This document shows, one piece after another, positions 1-5,683 of a stretch of 6,736 nucleotides of DNA. The notes under the pieces were generated by a model. The model saw only the letters and a program-made list of their open reading frames with translations. It had not been told where the DNA came from and made no database searches. This DNA is from Pseudomonadota bacterium. GTDB taxonomy: Bacteria; Pseudomonadota; Alphaproteobacteria; Caulobacterales; Caulobacteraceae. The DNA lies in contig JAEZIH010000119.1 in NCBI GenBank assembly GCA_023416055.1, positions 1-6,736 on the forward strand, written 5' to 3'. Positions within the stretch are counted from its first letter, which is position 1, and each line of letters begins with the position of its first letter. Position numbers and translations under genes: made by a program.

Positions 1-89
1 ACGATGCCGGCGACATAGGCGAGGGCGTACCAGCGGATGTCCAGCGGACCGATGCTGAACAGGACGGGGTCGAACTCGGGAAATTGCAC
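1..89 (-). CDS. lgt: Prolipoprotein diacylglyceryl transferase, N-terminal fragment
   Basis: This is the first 29 codons of a gene that leaves the window on the left. Lgt is an inner-membrane enzyme that moves diacylglycerol from phosphatidylglycerol onto the lipobox cysteine of prolipoproteins, the first step of lipoprotein maturation. The peptide begins [20 protein letters not shown] and continues YALAYVAGI, which is the typical Lgt start: a short amphipathic lead, then the first membrane helix with its conserved RWY. The start is GTG at 89, chosen because an AGGAG lies 5 nt upstream (95-99) and the homology begins there. A Caulobacter-type promoter fits at 120-148. The gene is divergent from the UbiK-family gene. 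The catalytic part is outside the window, so the call rests on the N-terminus alone. Confidence 0.85.
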   Translation of the reverse strand, partial: MQFPEFDPVLFSIGPLDIRWYALAYVAGI

Positions 90-94
90 GGGCG

Positions 95-99
95 CTCCT
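95..99 (-). promoter_or_regulatory. Ribosome binding site of lgt
   Basis: AGGAG on the minus strand, 5 nt before the GTG codon at 89. It supports the GTG start, since no ATG occurs nearby in frame. Confidence 0.6.
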
Positions 100-119
100 G
101 GAGGCGGTTCGTCCGCTCC

Positions 120-148
120 GGTTTAGCAAGCGTCGCCGCCGCCGTCCC
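120..148 (-). promoter_or_regulatory. Candidate housekeeping promoter of lgt
   Basis: On the minus strand GGGACGG (148-142) is followed after 14 nt by GCTAAACC (127-120). The Caulobacter housekeeping consensus, as I know it, is TTGACGS, N10-14, GCTANAWC. The -35 matches five of seven positions and the -10 nearly all. Transcription would start near 112 and give a leader of about 23 nt before the GTG at 89. This is a motif match only. Confidence 0.4.
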
Positions 149-257
149 TGAATTTTCGGCAAGGCGAACGCCCAAATGCGGCCATGGCGAACCTCGACAG
201 CAAGGTTTCGTTCACCATATCCGGCAACCATCGTTAACGAAGTCGCTTGCCCGAGTC

Positions 258-263
258 GGAGAG
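258..263 (+). promoter_or_regulatory. Ribosome binding site of the UbiK-family gene
   Basis: GGAGAG lies 4 nt before the ATG at 268. It decides the start: a TTG at 247 in the same frame would add seven unconserved residues and has no good site before it. Confidence 0.55.
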
Positions 264-267
264 TTCC

Positions 268-543
268 ATGCAGACGCGCAATCCCATCCTCGACGAGTTC
301 GCCAAGCTGACCACCGGCGCCATGGGCCTGGCCCAGGCGGCGGGCGAGGAGGCCAAGACCGCCTTCCGCGCCCAGGCCGACCGCTTCGCCGCCGACCTCG
401 ATCTGGTGCGCCGCGACGAGTTCGATGCGCTGAAGGCGGAGATCGCCGCCCTGCGGGCCGAAATCGCCACGCTGAAGGCGGCGAAGAAGCCTCAAAAGGG
501 AACGTCCACAGCGGCTTCTCCCGTGCAGGACGCAGCCGGTTGA
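268..543 (+). CDS. ubiK: UbiK-family (BMFP, YqiC-like) accessory factor
   Basis: A 91-residue protein of the BMFP/YqiC family. In enterobacteria UbiK helps the ubiquinone-synthesis complex under aerobic conditions, possibly by bringing it to membrane lipid. The N-terminal part (about 1-45, starting MQTRNPILDEFAKLTTGAMG) is the family's amphipathic region. Residues about 48-73 (VRRDEFDALKAEIAALRAEI onward) form the family's C-terminal coiled coil with the conserved V-R-E-F-D entry. A Lys/Ala/Ser-rich tail follows. Length is normal for the family. The ATG at 268 is preferred over the TTG at 247 because of the GGAGAG site. It heads a likely operon with the YbjN-domain gene (64 nt downstream) and proC. 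No strong promoter is visible upstream; TCGACA (194-199) with CATATC (216-221) is a weak candidate. The family is clear, but the ubiquinone role in this organism is inferred. Confidence 0.85.
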   Translation: MQTRNPILDEFAKLTTGAMGLAQAAGEEAKTAFRAQADRFAADLDLVRRDEFDALKAEIAALRAEIATLKAAKKPQKGTSTAASPVQDAAG

Positions 544-607
544 GCCGAATCTGCGAACCCGCCTACCGTTCCGGAAGAGGGCGTGAGTCGCGCCCGGAGA
601 CGCCTTG

Positions 608-1111
608 ATGGACACCGCCCGGCCCGAAGAAGTCGACGTTCCCCACGATCCGCTGGACGTGGTGGAGCACGTCCTGGTGGCCGAAAACCTGCCCTTCGAC
701 CGCACCGACGAGGGCGACCTCGCCTTCTCCCTGGCCGGCGACTGGAAGGACTATGAGCTGTGGTTCGCCTGGCGGCCGGAAGGCGACTGTCTGCAACTGT
801 GCTGCGCCCTGGACCTGCAGGCCTCCAAGCAGCGTCGGGCGGCGGCCTACGAGCTGGTCGGCCTGATCAACCAGCGCACCTGGATGGGCCATTTCGAGGT
901 CTGGGCCGAGGACGGCGAGATCGTCTTCCGCCATTCGCTGGCCCTGCCGATGGGCGAGCGTCCGACCCTGGGGCAGGCGGCGTCGATGATCGACGCGGCG
1001 GTCGAGGCGGCGGACCGCTACTACCCCGCCTTCGACTTCATGATCCGCGGCAACAAGAAGCCGCAGGAGGCGATCGACTCCTGCTTGTTCGAGACCGTCG
1101 GCACGGCCTGA
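608..1111 (+). CDS. YbjN domain-containing protein
   Basis: A 167-residue soluble protein of the YbjN family, whose fold resembles type III secretion chaperones. Its biochemical role is unknown; E. coli YbjN has been linked to stress tolerance and motility. The sequence shows the family pattern: an N-terminal helix (about 15-27, DPLDVVEHVLVAENLPF), paired strands (about 37-70, including WKDYELWFAWRPEGDCLQL), a helix with the conserved L-x-x-x-N near 82-89 (ELVGLINQR), a strand set (GHFEVW, 95-99; EIVFRHSLALP, 104-114) and a C-terminal helix (about 122-140) ending YYPAFDFMI. There is no signal peptide or membrane segment. The ATG at 608 has GGAG at 596-599, 8 nt upstream; a TTG directly before it (605) is less likely. 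It ends 4 nt before proC, so the two are probably co-translated. The family call is good; a specific function cannot be given. Confidence 0.85.
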   Translation: MDTARPEEVDVPHDPLDVVEHVLVAENLPFDRTDEGDLAFSLAGDWKDYELWFAWRPEGDCLQLCCALDLQASKQRRAAAYELVGLINQRTWMGHFEVWAEDGEIVFRHSLALPMGERPTLGQAASMIDAAVEAADRYYPAFDFMIRGNKKPQEAIDSCLFETVGTA

Positions 1112-1115
1112 GGCC

Positions 1116-1922
1116 ATGATCCAGTCATCCGTGAATGGCGACGTGGTCCTGGTGGGCTGCGGCCGTCTGGGCTCGGCCATACTCGAGGGCTGGCTGCAGA
1201 CGGAGACTGTGGCGCCCGGGCGGATCATCATCCTGACACCGTCGGACAAGCCCGCCGCGGAGGCCGCCCGCGGCCGAGGCGCGCGGGTCAATCCGCCGAT
1301 GGAGGCGCTGGCGGGTGCGCAGGCCGTCGTCCTGGCGGTCAAGCCGGCGAAATGGCGCGAGGCCCTGGCGCCGCTGCTGGATCATCTGCCGGACGAGGCG
1401 GTCGTGGTGTCGGTGATGGCCGGCGTGCCGGCGGGCGACATCGCCGCGACGGCCGGGCGGGAGGTGGCGCGGGTGATGCCGACCACCGGCGTGGCCCAGG
1501 CGAGGGGCGTCGCCGCCCTGTGGTCCCCGGATCCGGCCGCGGGTGAAACGGCGCGGGTCCTGTTCGCTGCGATCGCCGTCGTGGTCGAACTCGACGACGA
1601 GACCCTGATGGATGCGGCGACCGCGGTGGCCGGGTCGGCCCCGGCCTTCATCCACGCCTTCGTCCAGGCCCTGGCCCGGGCGGGCGAGGCCGCGGGCCTG
1701 TCGGCGGAAGCGGCCGCGCGGCTGGCCCGAGGCGCGCTGCGCTCGGCCGGAGCGGGCGAGGGCACCGGCGCCTCGCTGGACGAGTTGATAGGGCAGGTGG
1801 CCTCGCCCGGGGGCACCACCCGGGCGGGGCTCGACGCCATGGCTCGGTCCGGAGAGCTCGATCAGGCCGCGCAGGCGGCGGTGCAGGCGGCCGTCCGGCG
1901 CGCCCGCGAGATCAGCGGCTGA
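1116..1922 (+). CDS. proC: Pyrroline-5-carboxylate reductase
   Basis: This cytoplasmic enzyme reduces 1-pyrroline-5-carboxylate to proline with NAD(P)H, the last step of proline synthesis. The 268 residues match the usual length. Residues 10-30 hold the Rossmann dinucleotide loop (VVLVGCGRLGSAI). AVKPAKW (74-80) is the conserved cofactor-side strand and loop, and VVSVMAGVP (97-105) is typical of the family. The C-terminal domain carries the family signature near 227-238 (QVASPGGTTRAGL). Two conserved spots differ from the usual form: MPTTGV (121-126) instead of the common MPNTP, and AGSAPAF (172-178) instead of GSGPA(Y/F). The ATG at 1116 has only GAGG at 1110-1113 close before it, so translation probably depends on coupling to the YbjN gene 4 nt upstream. 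The 3' end overlaps the convergent gene by 11 bp. Family membership is firm; activity is inferred because of the two altered motifs. Confidence 0.9.
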   Translation: MIQSSVNGDVVLVGCGRLGSAILEGWLQTETVAPGRIIILTPSDKPAAEAARGRGARVNPPMEALAGAQAVVLAVKPAKWREALAPLLDHLPDEAVVVSVMAGVPAGDIAATAGREVARVMPTTGVAQARGVAALWSPDPAAGETARVLFAAIAVVVELDDETLMDAATAVAGSAPAFIHAFVQALARAGEAAGLSAEAAARLARGALRSAGAGEGTGASLDELIGQVASPGGTTRAGLDAMARSGELDQAAQAAVQAAVRRAREISG

Positions 1923-2403
1923 CGTAGCGGCCTTCGGCCAGGCGTGTCGCCAGACGGTCGAAGGCGCGATCCGCGTCTTGCCAGGTGGCGTAACCGCGGA
2001 CGTCGGCGAGACTGTTCGAGTACCAGTCGTAGCGCACCGGCAGGACGCGACCGTCGGCCGTGGTGATGCTGCCTTCAATGGCGGCGCCGCCGATGGACAG
2101 GCTGCGATGCCCGTCGAGGCCGGGCCTGTGGGCCATCTGCTCCATGGTCGGGCGATTGGGCTTCAGGTCGGTGAGCACCAGCTCGATCCGGGCGCCGTCC
2201 AGTCGGCCCGGGCCGGCGAGCGCGCGGCGGACCACTTCGGCGAGACGGTCGGCCTGTCGCTTCACATCGTGTTCGCCCAGCTCGGCGGATTTCTCCTCGA
2301 GCTCGGCGCTCAGGGTCACCTCGACCGAGGCGGGATCGGCCAAGGCGGGCGCGGCGACGGCCAGGACCGCCGCGAGCGGGGCCAGAAAGGCGAGTTTGCG
2401 CAT
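1912..2403 (-). CDS. Small secreted protein of unknown function
   Basis: A 163-residue protein I do not recognise. It has a clear Sec signal peptide: MRK, a hydrophobic Ala/Leu core to about residue 18, then APALA with likely cleavage after A22, so it should be periplasmic or secreted. The mature part begins with a strand-forming stretch (ASVEVTLSAEL), then charged helices (about 38-63), a strand with the distinctive LVLTDLKPNRPTMEQ (76-89), SLSIGGAAIEGSITTADGRV (101-120), YDWYSN (125-130), and a C-terminal helix beginning WQDADRAFDRLATRLAEG. The D-x-A-x-x-x-x-A-x-x-L tail recalls periplasmic proteins that compute or bind in a YajG/DUF3313-like way, but that is only an impression. The ATG at 2403 is chosen because GGAGG lies 6 nt upstream; longer starts to 2463 would spoil the signal peptide. 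The gene is convergent with proC and lies 65 nt downstream of the sensor kinase on the same strand. Confidence 0.75.
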   Translation of the reverse strand: MRKLAFLAPLAAVLAVAAPALADPASVEVTLSAELEEKSAELGEHDVKRQADRLAEVVRRALAGPGRLDGARIELVLTDLKPNRPTMEQMAHRPGLDGHRSLSIGGAAIEGSITTADGRVLPVRYDWYSNSLADVRGYATWQDADRAFDRLATRLAEGRYVSR

Positions 2404-2409
2404 CGTCAT

Positions 2410-2414
2410 CCTCC
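2410..2414 (-). promoter_or_regulatory. Ribosome binding site of the secreted-protein gene
   Basis: GGAGG on the minus strand, 6 nt before the ATG at 2403. An in-frame ATG at 2409 directly abuts the site and is too close to be used, so the site fixes the start. A 6-bp hairpin (TTCCCC / GGGGAA, 2417-2433) stands 2 nt upstream of it. Confidence 0.6.
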
Positions 2415-2431
2415 AGTTCCCCCTGTCGGGG

Positions 2432-2452
2432 AAAAACATGGGCCGCACGGCC
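2432..2452 (-). terminator. Weak terminator-like element after the sensor kinase gene
   Basis: On the minus strand GGCCGTGCGGCC (2452-2441) can fold as a short stem, followed by CATG and five Ts (2436-2432). The stem is only 4 bp with a 4-nt loop and the T run is short, so it would be a poor intrinsic terminator. The secreted-protein gene downstream may be read through from the two-component genes. Confidence 0.2.
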
Positions 2453-2468
2453 GCGCTTCGCAAGACCG

Positions 2469-3812
2469 TCAGCCGGGCAGGCGCAGAATGGCGCGCAGGC
2501 CGCCCAGATCGCTGTGATCGAGGGTGATGTCGCCCCCGTGGCTGCGCGCCACGTCGCGGGCGATGGCGAGGCCGAGACCGACGCCCTTGCGGTTCTGGTT
2601 GCGCGAGGCGTCCAGCCGGGAGAAGGGGCGGAAGGCCTCCTCGTGCATCTCAGGCGGGATTCCGGGGCCGTCGTCCTCCACGGTGATCTCGAGCCCGCCC
2701 GAGGGCAGCTGGCGGGCCGTCAGGCGGACCTTGTCGCCGTGGGCGGCGGCATTGCCGGCCAGGTTGGCGAGGGCCCGCTTGATGGCGAGTGGCCGCAGGC
2801 TGGCGGTGAGGTCGTCGGGCGAACGGACCTCGACCTCGGCCCCGCCGCGGCGGGCGTCCTCGCCGGCCGTCGCCAGCAGGTCGGAGATCGACACGGTCTG
2901 GGCCGCCTCGCCCGCCTCGCCGCGGGCGAAGGCGAGGTATTCGTCGATCATGTGCTCCATCTCGTCGAGGTCGCCCTGCATGGCGGCGGAGCGCTTGAAC
3001 GGCGGGGCGAGGGCGAGCTCGAGACGCAGGCGGGTTAGGGGGGTGCGCAGGTCGTGGCTGACCGAGGCCAGCAGGGCGGTGCGCTGCTCGATGTGGCGCT
3101 GGATGCGGTCCCGCATGTCCATGAAGGCGCGGGCGGCGGCGCGGACCTCGCGCGCTCCGTGCGGCTTGAAGCGCTCGCGCGCCTCGCCGCGCCCGAAGGC
3201 CTCGGCCGCCTCGGCGAGACGTTCGATGGCGCGGACCTGGTTGCGGATGAACAGGATGGCGACGCTCATCAGGAGCACCGTCGCCACCAGCAGCCACAGC
3301 ACGAAGATATGGGCCTGGGTCGCCACCGCCCGCTCGCGCGGCGCGATGATCCGCATGACGCCCTGGTTCAGCTGGACGCGGATGTCGATGTAGTTGGGGT
3401 AGCGGGTGCTGTCGAACCAGTACGGCCGGTCCAGACGCTCGTGCAGGCCCTTTTCAATGGCCCGGTCGACGACGCCCAGGGCGCCGCGCCGCTGCTCGGT
3501 CGGGAGGGTGCGGTCCTCTTGCAGGGCGATCGACAGCGACATCGACCGTTCGGCGCGTTCTGAAATCAGCGCCAGGTTGGCGGCGGTCGGGTCGTCCGCG
3601 TAGCTTTCGACCGCCCAGGCCACATCCCCCGCCAGGCCTTCGGACAGGCGCGCCGTCACCGTCTGCCAGTGGGCGTCGAAAAAGACCCACGTCACCGCCA
3701 CCTGCATGATGGCGACGGGCAGCACGATGATCAGCAGCGACCGGCCCCACAGGCTGGTCGGCAGACGCCGCTTGAGGATGCGTTTCCACAGGGCGATGGG
3801 CAGCGGCTTCAC
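2469..3812 (-). CDS. EnvZ-type sensor histidine kinase
   Basis: A 447-residue inner-membrane kinase that senses a signal and phosphorylates its partner regulator. Domains in order: a short basic cytoplasmic tail (1-24); membrane helix 1 (about 25-45); a periplasmic sensor loop of roughly 120 residues (46-168); membrane helix 2 (about 169-189); HAMP linker (about 190-242); dimerisation and phosphotransfer helix with SVSHDLRTPLTRLR, phospho-acceptor H253; and the ATPase domain with N box NLAGNAAAHG (N354), G1 box DDGPGIP (380-386), F box FRPFSR (394-399) and G2 box GVGLGLA (410-416). All catalytic motifs are intact. The GTG at 3812 lies 7 nt after the response-regulator stop with no clear ribosome site, so translation is probably coupled. 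The layout resembles EnvZ and the kinases paired with PetR-like regulators in alphaproteobacteria. The signal is unknown. Confidence 0.9.
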   Translation of the reverse strand: MKPLPIALWKRILKRRLPTSLWGRSLLIIVLPVAIMQVAVTWVFFDAHWQTVTARLSEGLAGDVAWAVESYADDPTAANLALISERAERSMSLSIALQEDRTLPTEQRRGALGVVDRAIEKGLHERLDRPYWFDSTRYPNYIDIRVQLNQGVMRIIAPRERAVATQAHIFVLWLLVATVLLMSVAILFIRNQVRAIERLAEAAEAFGRGEARERFKPHGAREVRAAARAFMDMRDRIQRHIEQRTALLASVSHDLRTPLTRLRLELALAPPFKRSAAMQGDLDEMEHMIDEYLAFARGEAGEAAQTVSISDLLATAGEDARRGGAEVEVRSPDDLTASLRPLAIKRALANLAGNAAAHGDKVRLTARQLPSGGLEITVEDDGPGIPPEMHEEAFRPFSRLDASRNQNRKGVGLGLAIARDVARSHGGDITLDHSDLGGLRAILRLPG

Positions 3813-3819
3813 AGCACGG

Positions 3820-4557
3820 TCAATCCGGGGCGAGCATGTAGCCGACGCCGCGCACGGTCTGGAGATAGCGCGGGTTCTTGGGATCCGCCTCCAGCTTGCG
3901 GCGCAGGCGGGTGACCTGGACGTCGACGGCGCGGCCGGTGATGTCCGCCGTATCGGGCGACAGGCTCATCCGCTCGACCGGGGCGTGGGCGTGGATGGCC
4001 AGCGTTTTCAGCAACTGCGCCTCCGCCTCGGTCAGGCGCATCAGGTTGCCGTCACGGGTCAGCTCCAGCCGCTCCATGTCGAAGACGGCCGGGCCCAGCT
4101 TGATCTCGCGCGGCGTCAGCGGCTTGCCGCCGGTGCGGCGTAGGATGGCGTCAATCCGGAGCGCCAGCTCGCGCGGCTCGAACGGCTTGGACATATAGTC
4201 GTCGGCGCCCCGGGACAGGCCCTCGATCCGATCCTCCGCGTCGCCCTTGGCGGTCAGCAGCAGGACCGGCGTCTTGGAGGTCTCGGCCTTCTGGCGCACC
4301 CAGGTGGTCAGGTCGAAGCCGCTCTCGCCCGGCATCATCACGTCCAGTATGACCAGATCGAACTCGATCAACTCCATCAGGCGCTTGGCGGCGGCGGCGT
4401 GGGCGGCGCCGGTCGTGCGATAGCCCTCGCGCGCCAGGAACTCCTTGATCAGTTCGCGGATGCGGTCATCGTCATCGACGACGAGCAGATGTCGGCCGAC
4501 GCCAGGCCCTGCAATGGGGCCCGATCGGCCGGAGGGACGCGAATCGGTCAGGCTCAA
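3820..4557 (-). CDS. OmpR-family response regulator
   Basis: A 245-residue DNA-binding regulator, partner of the kinase encoded 7 nt downstream. Receiver domain about 22-140: acidic residues in VVDDDD (26-31), phospho-acceptor D72 in VILDVMMPGESG, T102 in LLTAKGD and K124 in MSKPFEP. Winged-helix domain about 148-242: the recognition helix region has RAVDVQVTRLRRKLEADP (209-226), and PRYLQTVRGVGYML (229-242) is the wing. The receiver is preceded by about 22 extra residues rich in Ser, Gly and Pro, absent from most relatives. The start is TTG at 4557, with GGAG 7 nt upstream (4565-4568); no ATG or GTG fits nearby. It is similar in type to PetR of Rhodobacter capsulatus, which I offer as a resemblance, not an assignment. 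It is divergent from ilvE with a 70-bp gap, so it may regulate itself, ilvE, or both. Confidence 0.9.
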   Translation of the reverse strand: MSLTDSRPSGRSGPIAGPGVGRHLLVVDDDDRIRELIKEFLAREGYRTTGAAHAAAAKRLMELIEFDLVILDVMMPGESGFDLTTWVRQKAETSKTPVLLLTAKGDAEDRIEGLSRGADDYMSKPFEPRELALRIDAILRRTGGKPLTPREIKLGPAVFDMERLELTRDGNLMRLTEAEAQLLKTLAIHAHAPVERMSLSPDTADITGRAVDVQVTRLRRKLEADPKNPRYLQTVRGVGYMLAPD

Positions 4558-4564
4558 CGACCCG

Positions 4565-4568
4565 CTCC
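4565..4568 (-). promoter_or_regulatory. Ribosome binding site deciding the TTG start of the response regulator
   Basis: GGAG on the minus strand with a 7-nt spacer to the TTG at 4557. It is the only reasonable site before the receiver domain and is the main argument for a TTG start. Confidence 0.5.
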
Positions 4569-4572
4569 GCCG

Positions 4573-4601
4573 TTGACGCGGGCGTGATCGGCGGCTCTAA
4601 G
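4573..4601 (+). promoter_or_regulatory. Candidate housekeeping promoter of ilvE
   Basis: TTGACGC (4573-4579), 14 nt, then GCTCTAAG (4594-4601). This fits the Caulobacter housekeeping consensus TTGACGS, N10-14, GCTANAWC with a perfect -35 and five of seven informative -10 positions. As hexamers it is TTGACG, 17 nt, TCTAAG. Transcription would start near 4608, about 20 nt before the ilvE ATG. Confidence 0.55.
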
Positions 4602-4612
4602 CACAGTACTTA
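4598..4612 (+). promoter_or_regulatory. Candidate operator palindrome between ilvE and the response regulator
   Basis: TAAGCACAGTACTTA is a 15-bp imperfect palindrome around a central A: in each 7-bp arm, six of seven positions are symmetric. It overlaps the end of the proposed ilvE -10 and the expected start site, the usual place for a repressor, and lies 41 bp upstream of the response-regulator start on the other strand. The binding protein is not known. Confidence 0.35.
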
Positions 4613-4627
4613 CGCAGGAGTTCTTCA

Positions 4628-5509
4628 ATGGCCTTCGTTCCCTTCGACGATCGTGACGGCTGGATCTGGTTTGACGGCGATTTCGTGCCCTGGCGGGACG
4701 CGAAAACGCACGTATTGACCCACGCCCTCCACTACGGCTCGTCGGTGTTCGAGGGTGAGCGTATGTATGGCGGCGAAATCTTCAAGCTCACCCAGCATAG
4801 CGAGCGGCTGAAGCGTTCGGCCGAACTGCTGGATTTTGAAATCCCTTACACCGTCGCCGAGATCGATGAAGCCTGCAAGGCGACGTGCGCCAAGATGGGC
4901 CTGTCCGACTGTTATGTGCGCCCGGTCGCCTATCTGGGCCCGGAGAAGACCTCGGTCTCGGCGCTGGACAACAAGGTCCACATGGCCATCGCCGTGTGGG
5001 ACTGGCCCAGCTATTTCGACCCCGAGGTCAAGGCGCGCGGCATCCGCCTGGAGTGGGCCAAGTGGCGCCGTCCCGACCCCGCCACGGCGCCGTCCACCGC
5101 CAAGGCGGCCGGCCTCTACATGATCTGCACCATGTCCAAGAACGCGGCTGAGCGGCGCGGCTATGCCGACGCCATGATGCTGGACTGGCGCGGCTATGTG
5201 GCCGAGGCGACCGGCGCCAACGTCTTCTTCGTTCAGGACGGCGTGCTGCACACGCCGAACGTCGAATCCATCCTGGACGGCATCACCCGCAAGACCGTGA
5301 TCGAACTGGCTCAGGCCAAGGGGATCGAGGTCGTGGTGCGCCACATCCGGCCGGAAGAACTGGCGTCGTTCAGCGAGTGCTTCCTGACCGGCTCGGCCGC
5401 CGAGGTGACGCCGGTGTCTGAGATCGGCGAATACCGCTTCACGCCGGGCGCCCTGTCGCTGGGCCTGATGGAGGACTACTCCAAGCTGGTGAACGGGCAG
5501 CTGAAGTAA
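4628..5509 (+). CDS. ilvE: Branched-chain amino acid aminotransferase
   Basis: A PLP-dependent fold-type IV transaminase of 293 residues. It converts 2-oxo acids of leucine, isoleucine and valine to the amino acids with glutamate as donor, in the cytoplasm. Seen in the sequence: WFDGDFVPWRDAKTHVLTHA (14-32), then LHYGSSVFEGERMY (34-47) with the family Y-G-x-x-x-F-E-G; YVRPVAYLG (96-104); the Schiff-base lysine K159 in STAKAAGLY; RRGYADAMMLDWRGYVAEATGANVFFV (176-202) with the PLP-ring-binding glutamate E193; GITRKTVIELA (218-228); and LTGSAAEVTPV (253-263), the phosphate-binding loop. All key residues are present and the length is normal. The ATG at 4628 has AGGAG 7 nt upstream (4616-4620). 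It is transcribed alone from a promoter in the divergent gap and followed by a repeat with hairpins. D-amino acid transaminase or aminodeoxychorismate lyase are fold relatives, but the motifs favour IlvE. Confidence 0.92.
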   Translation: MAFVPFDDRDGWIWFDGDFVPWRDAKTHVLTHALHYGSSVFEGERMYGGEIFKLTQHSERLKRSAELLDFEIPYTVAEIDEACKATCAKMGLSDCYVRPVAYLGPEKTSVSALDNKVHMAIAVWDWPSYFDPEVKARGIRLEWAKWRRPDPATAPSTAKAAGLYMICTMSKNAAERRGYADAMMLDWRGYVAEATGANVFFVQDGVLHTPNVESILDGITRKTVIELAQAKGIEVVVRHIRPEELASFSECFLTGSAAEVTPVSEIGEYRFTPGALSLGLMEDYSKLVNGQLK

Positions 5510-5513
5510 CGTT

Positions 5514-5564
5514 CCCTCTCCCCCGGGGGAGAAGGCAGCCGGCGTAGCCTGACGGATGAGGGGG
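5514..5564. repeat. GC-rich palindromic intergenic repeat of dispersed type
   Basis: The element directly after ilvE begins CCCTCTCCCCCGGGGGAGA (5514-5532), which includes a 16-bp perfect palindrome (5517-5532). It continues through a GGCAGCCGGCG segment to GACGGATGAGGGGG. The outer CCCTC and GAGGG ends are also complementary. From memory, near-identical units recur between genes in Brevundimonas and Caulobacter genomes, like REP elements. There is one copy in this window, so its repetition cannot be shown here. Confidence 0.5.
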
Positions 5565-5584
5565 CGTGTCCCGCACGCTCCCTC
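5558..5584. terminator. Bidirectional hairpin between ilvE and the lipoprotein gene
   Basis: GAGGGGGCGTG (5558-5568) and CACGCTCCCTC (5574-5584) form an 11-bp stem with one G-T pair and a 5-nt loop. It lies 48 bp after the ilvE stop and about 100 bp after the lipoprotein stop on the other strand, and could end transcription from both. The T run is weak (CTTGT on the plus strand), so it may work with Rho or as a 3'-end stabiliser. It uses the right end of the repeat as its left arm. The rest of the gap (5585-5683) holds a smaller 7-bp inverted repeat (5611-5617 with 5654-5660) and no gene. Confidence 0.45.
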
Positions 5585-5683
5585 TTGTCGTGTCTGGGGC
5601 AGGCTTCCCGATCATCCGATCGCCGTCGGCGGCGCTTCGTCCCCGATCACATGGGATGATGAAAGAGCGGGTCTGGCCCCGGA

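Noticed and set aside
563..1342. Minus-strand open frame of 259 codons opposite the YbjN and proC genes
   Set aside because: It spans two real genes on the other strand and shows no protein-like pattern of its own.
1125..2078. Minus-strand open frame of 317 codons opposite proC
   Set aside because: It is Arg/Gly/His-rich low-complexity translation, opposite a convincing enzyme, and has no ribosome site.
2524..3393. Long plus-strand open frame of 289 codons across the sensor kinase gene
   Set aside because: It is the antisense shadow of a gene with all kinase motifs. The translation is Arg/Ser/Ala-rich with no domain, as expected in GC-rich DNA.
4622..4628. TTGAAGA on the minus strand as a -35 for the response regulator
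   Set aside because: The best -10-like match (GCTTAGAG) is 19 nt away, too far for the consensus, and it matches poorly. No promoter is claimed for the two-component genes.
4625..5344. Minus-strand open frame of 239 codons opposite ilvE
   Set aside because: ilvE has every PLP-site residue in the other frame; this one has no recognisable domain.
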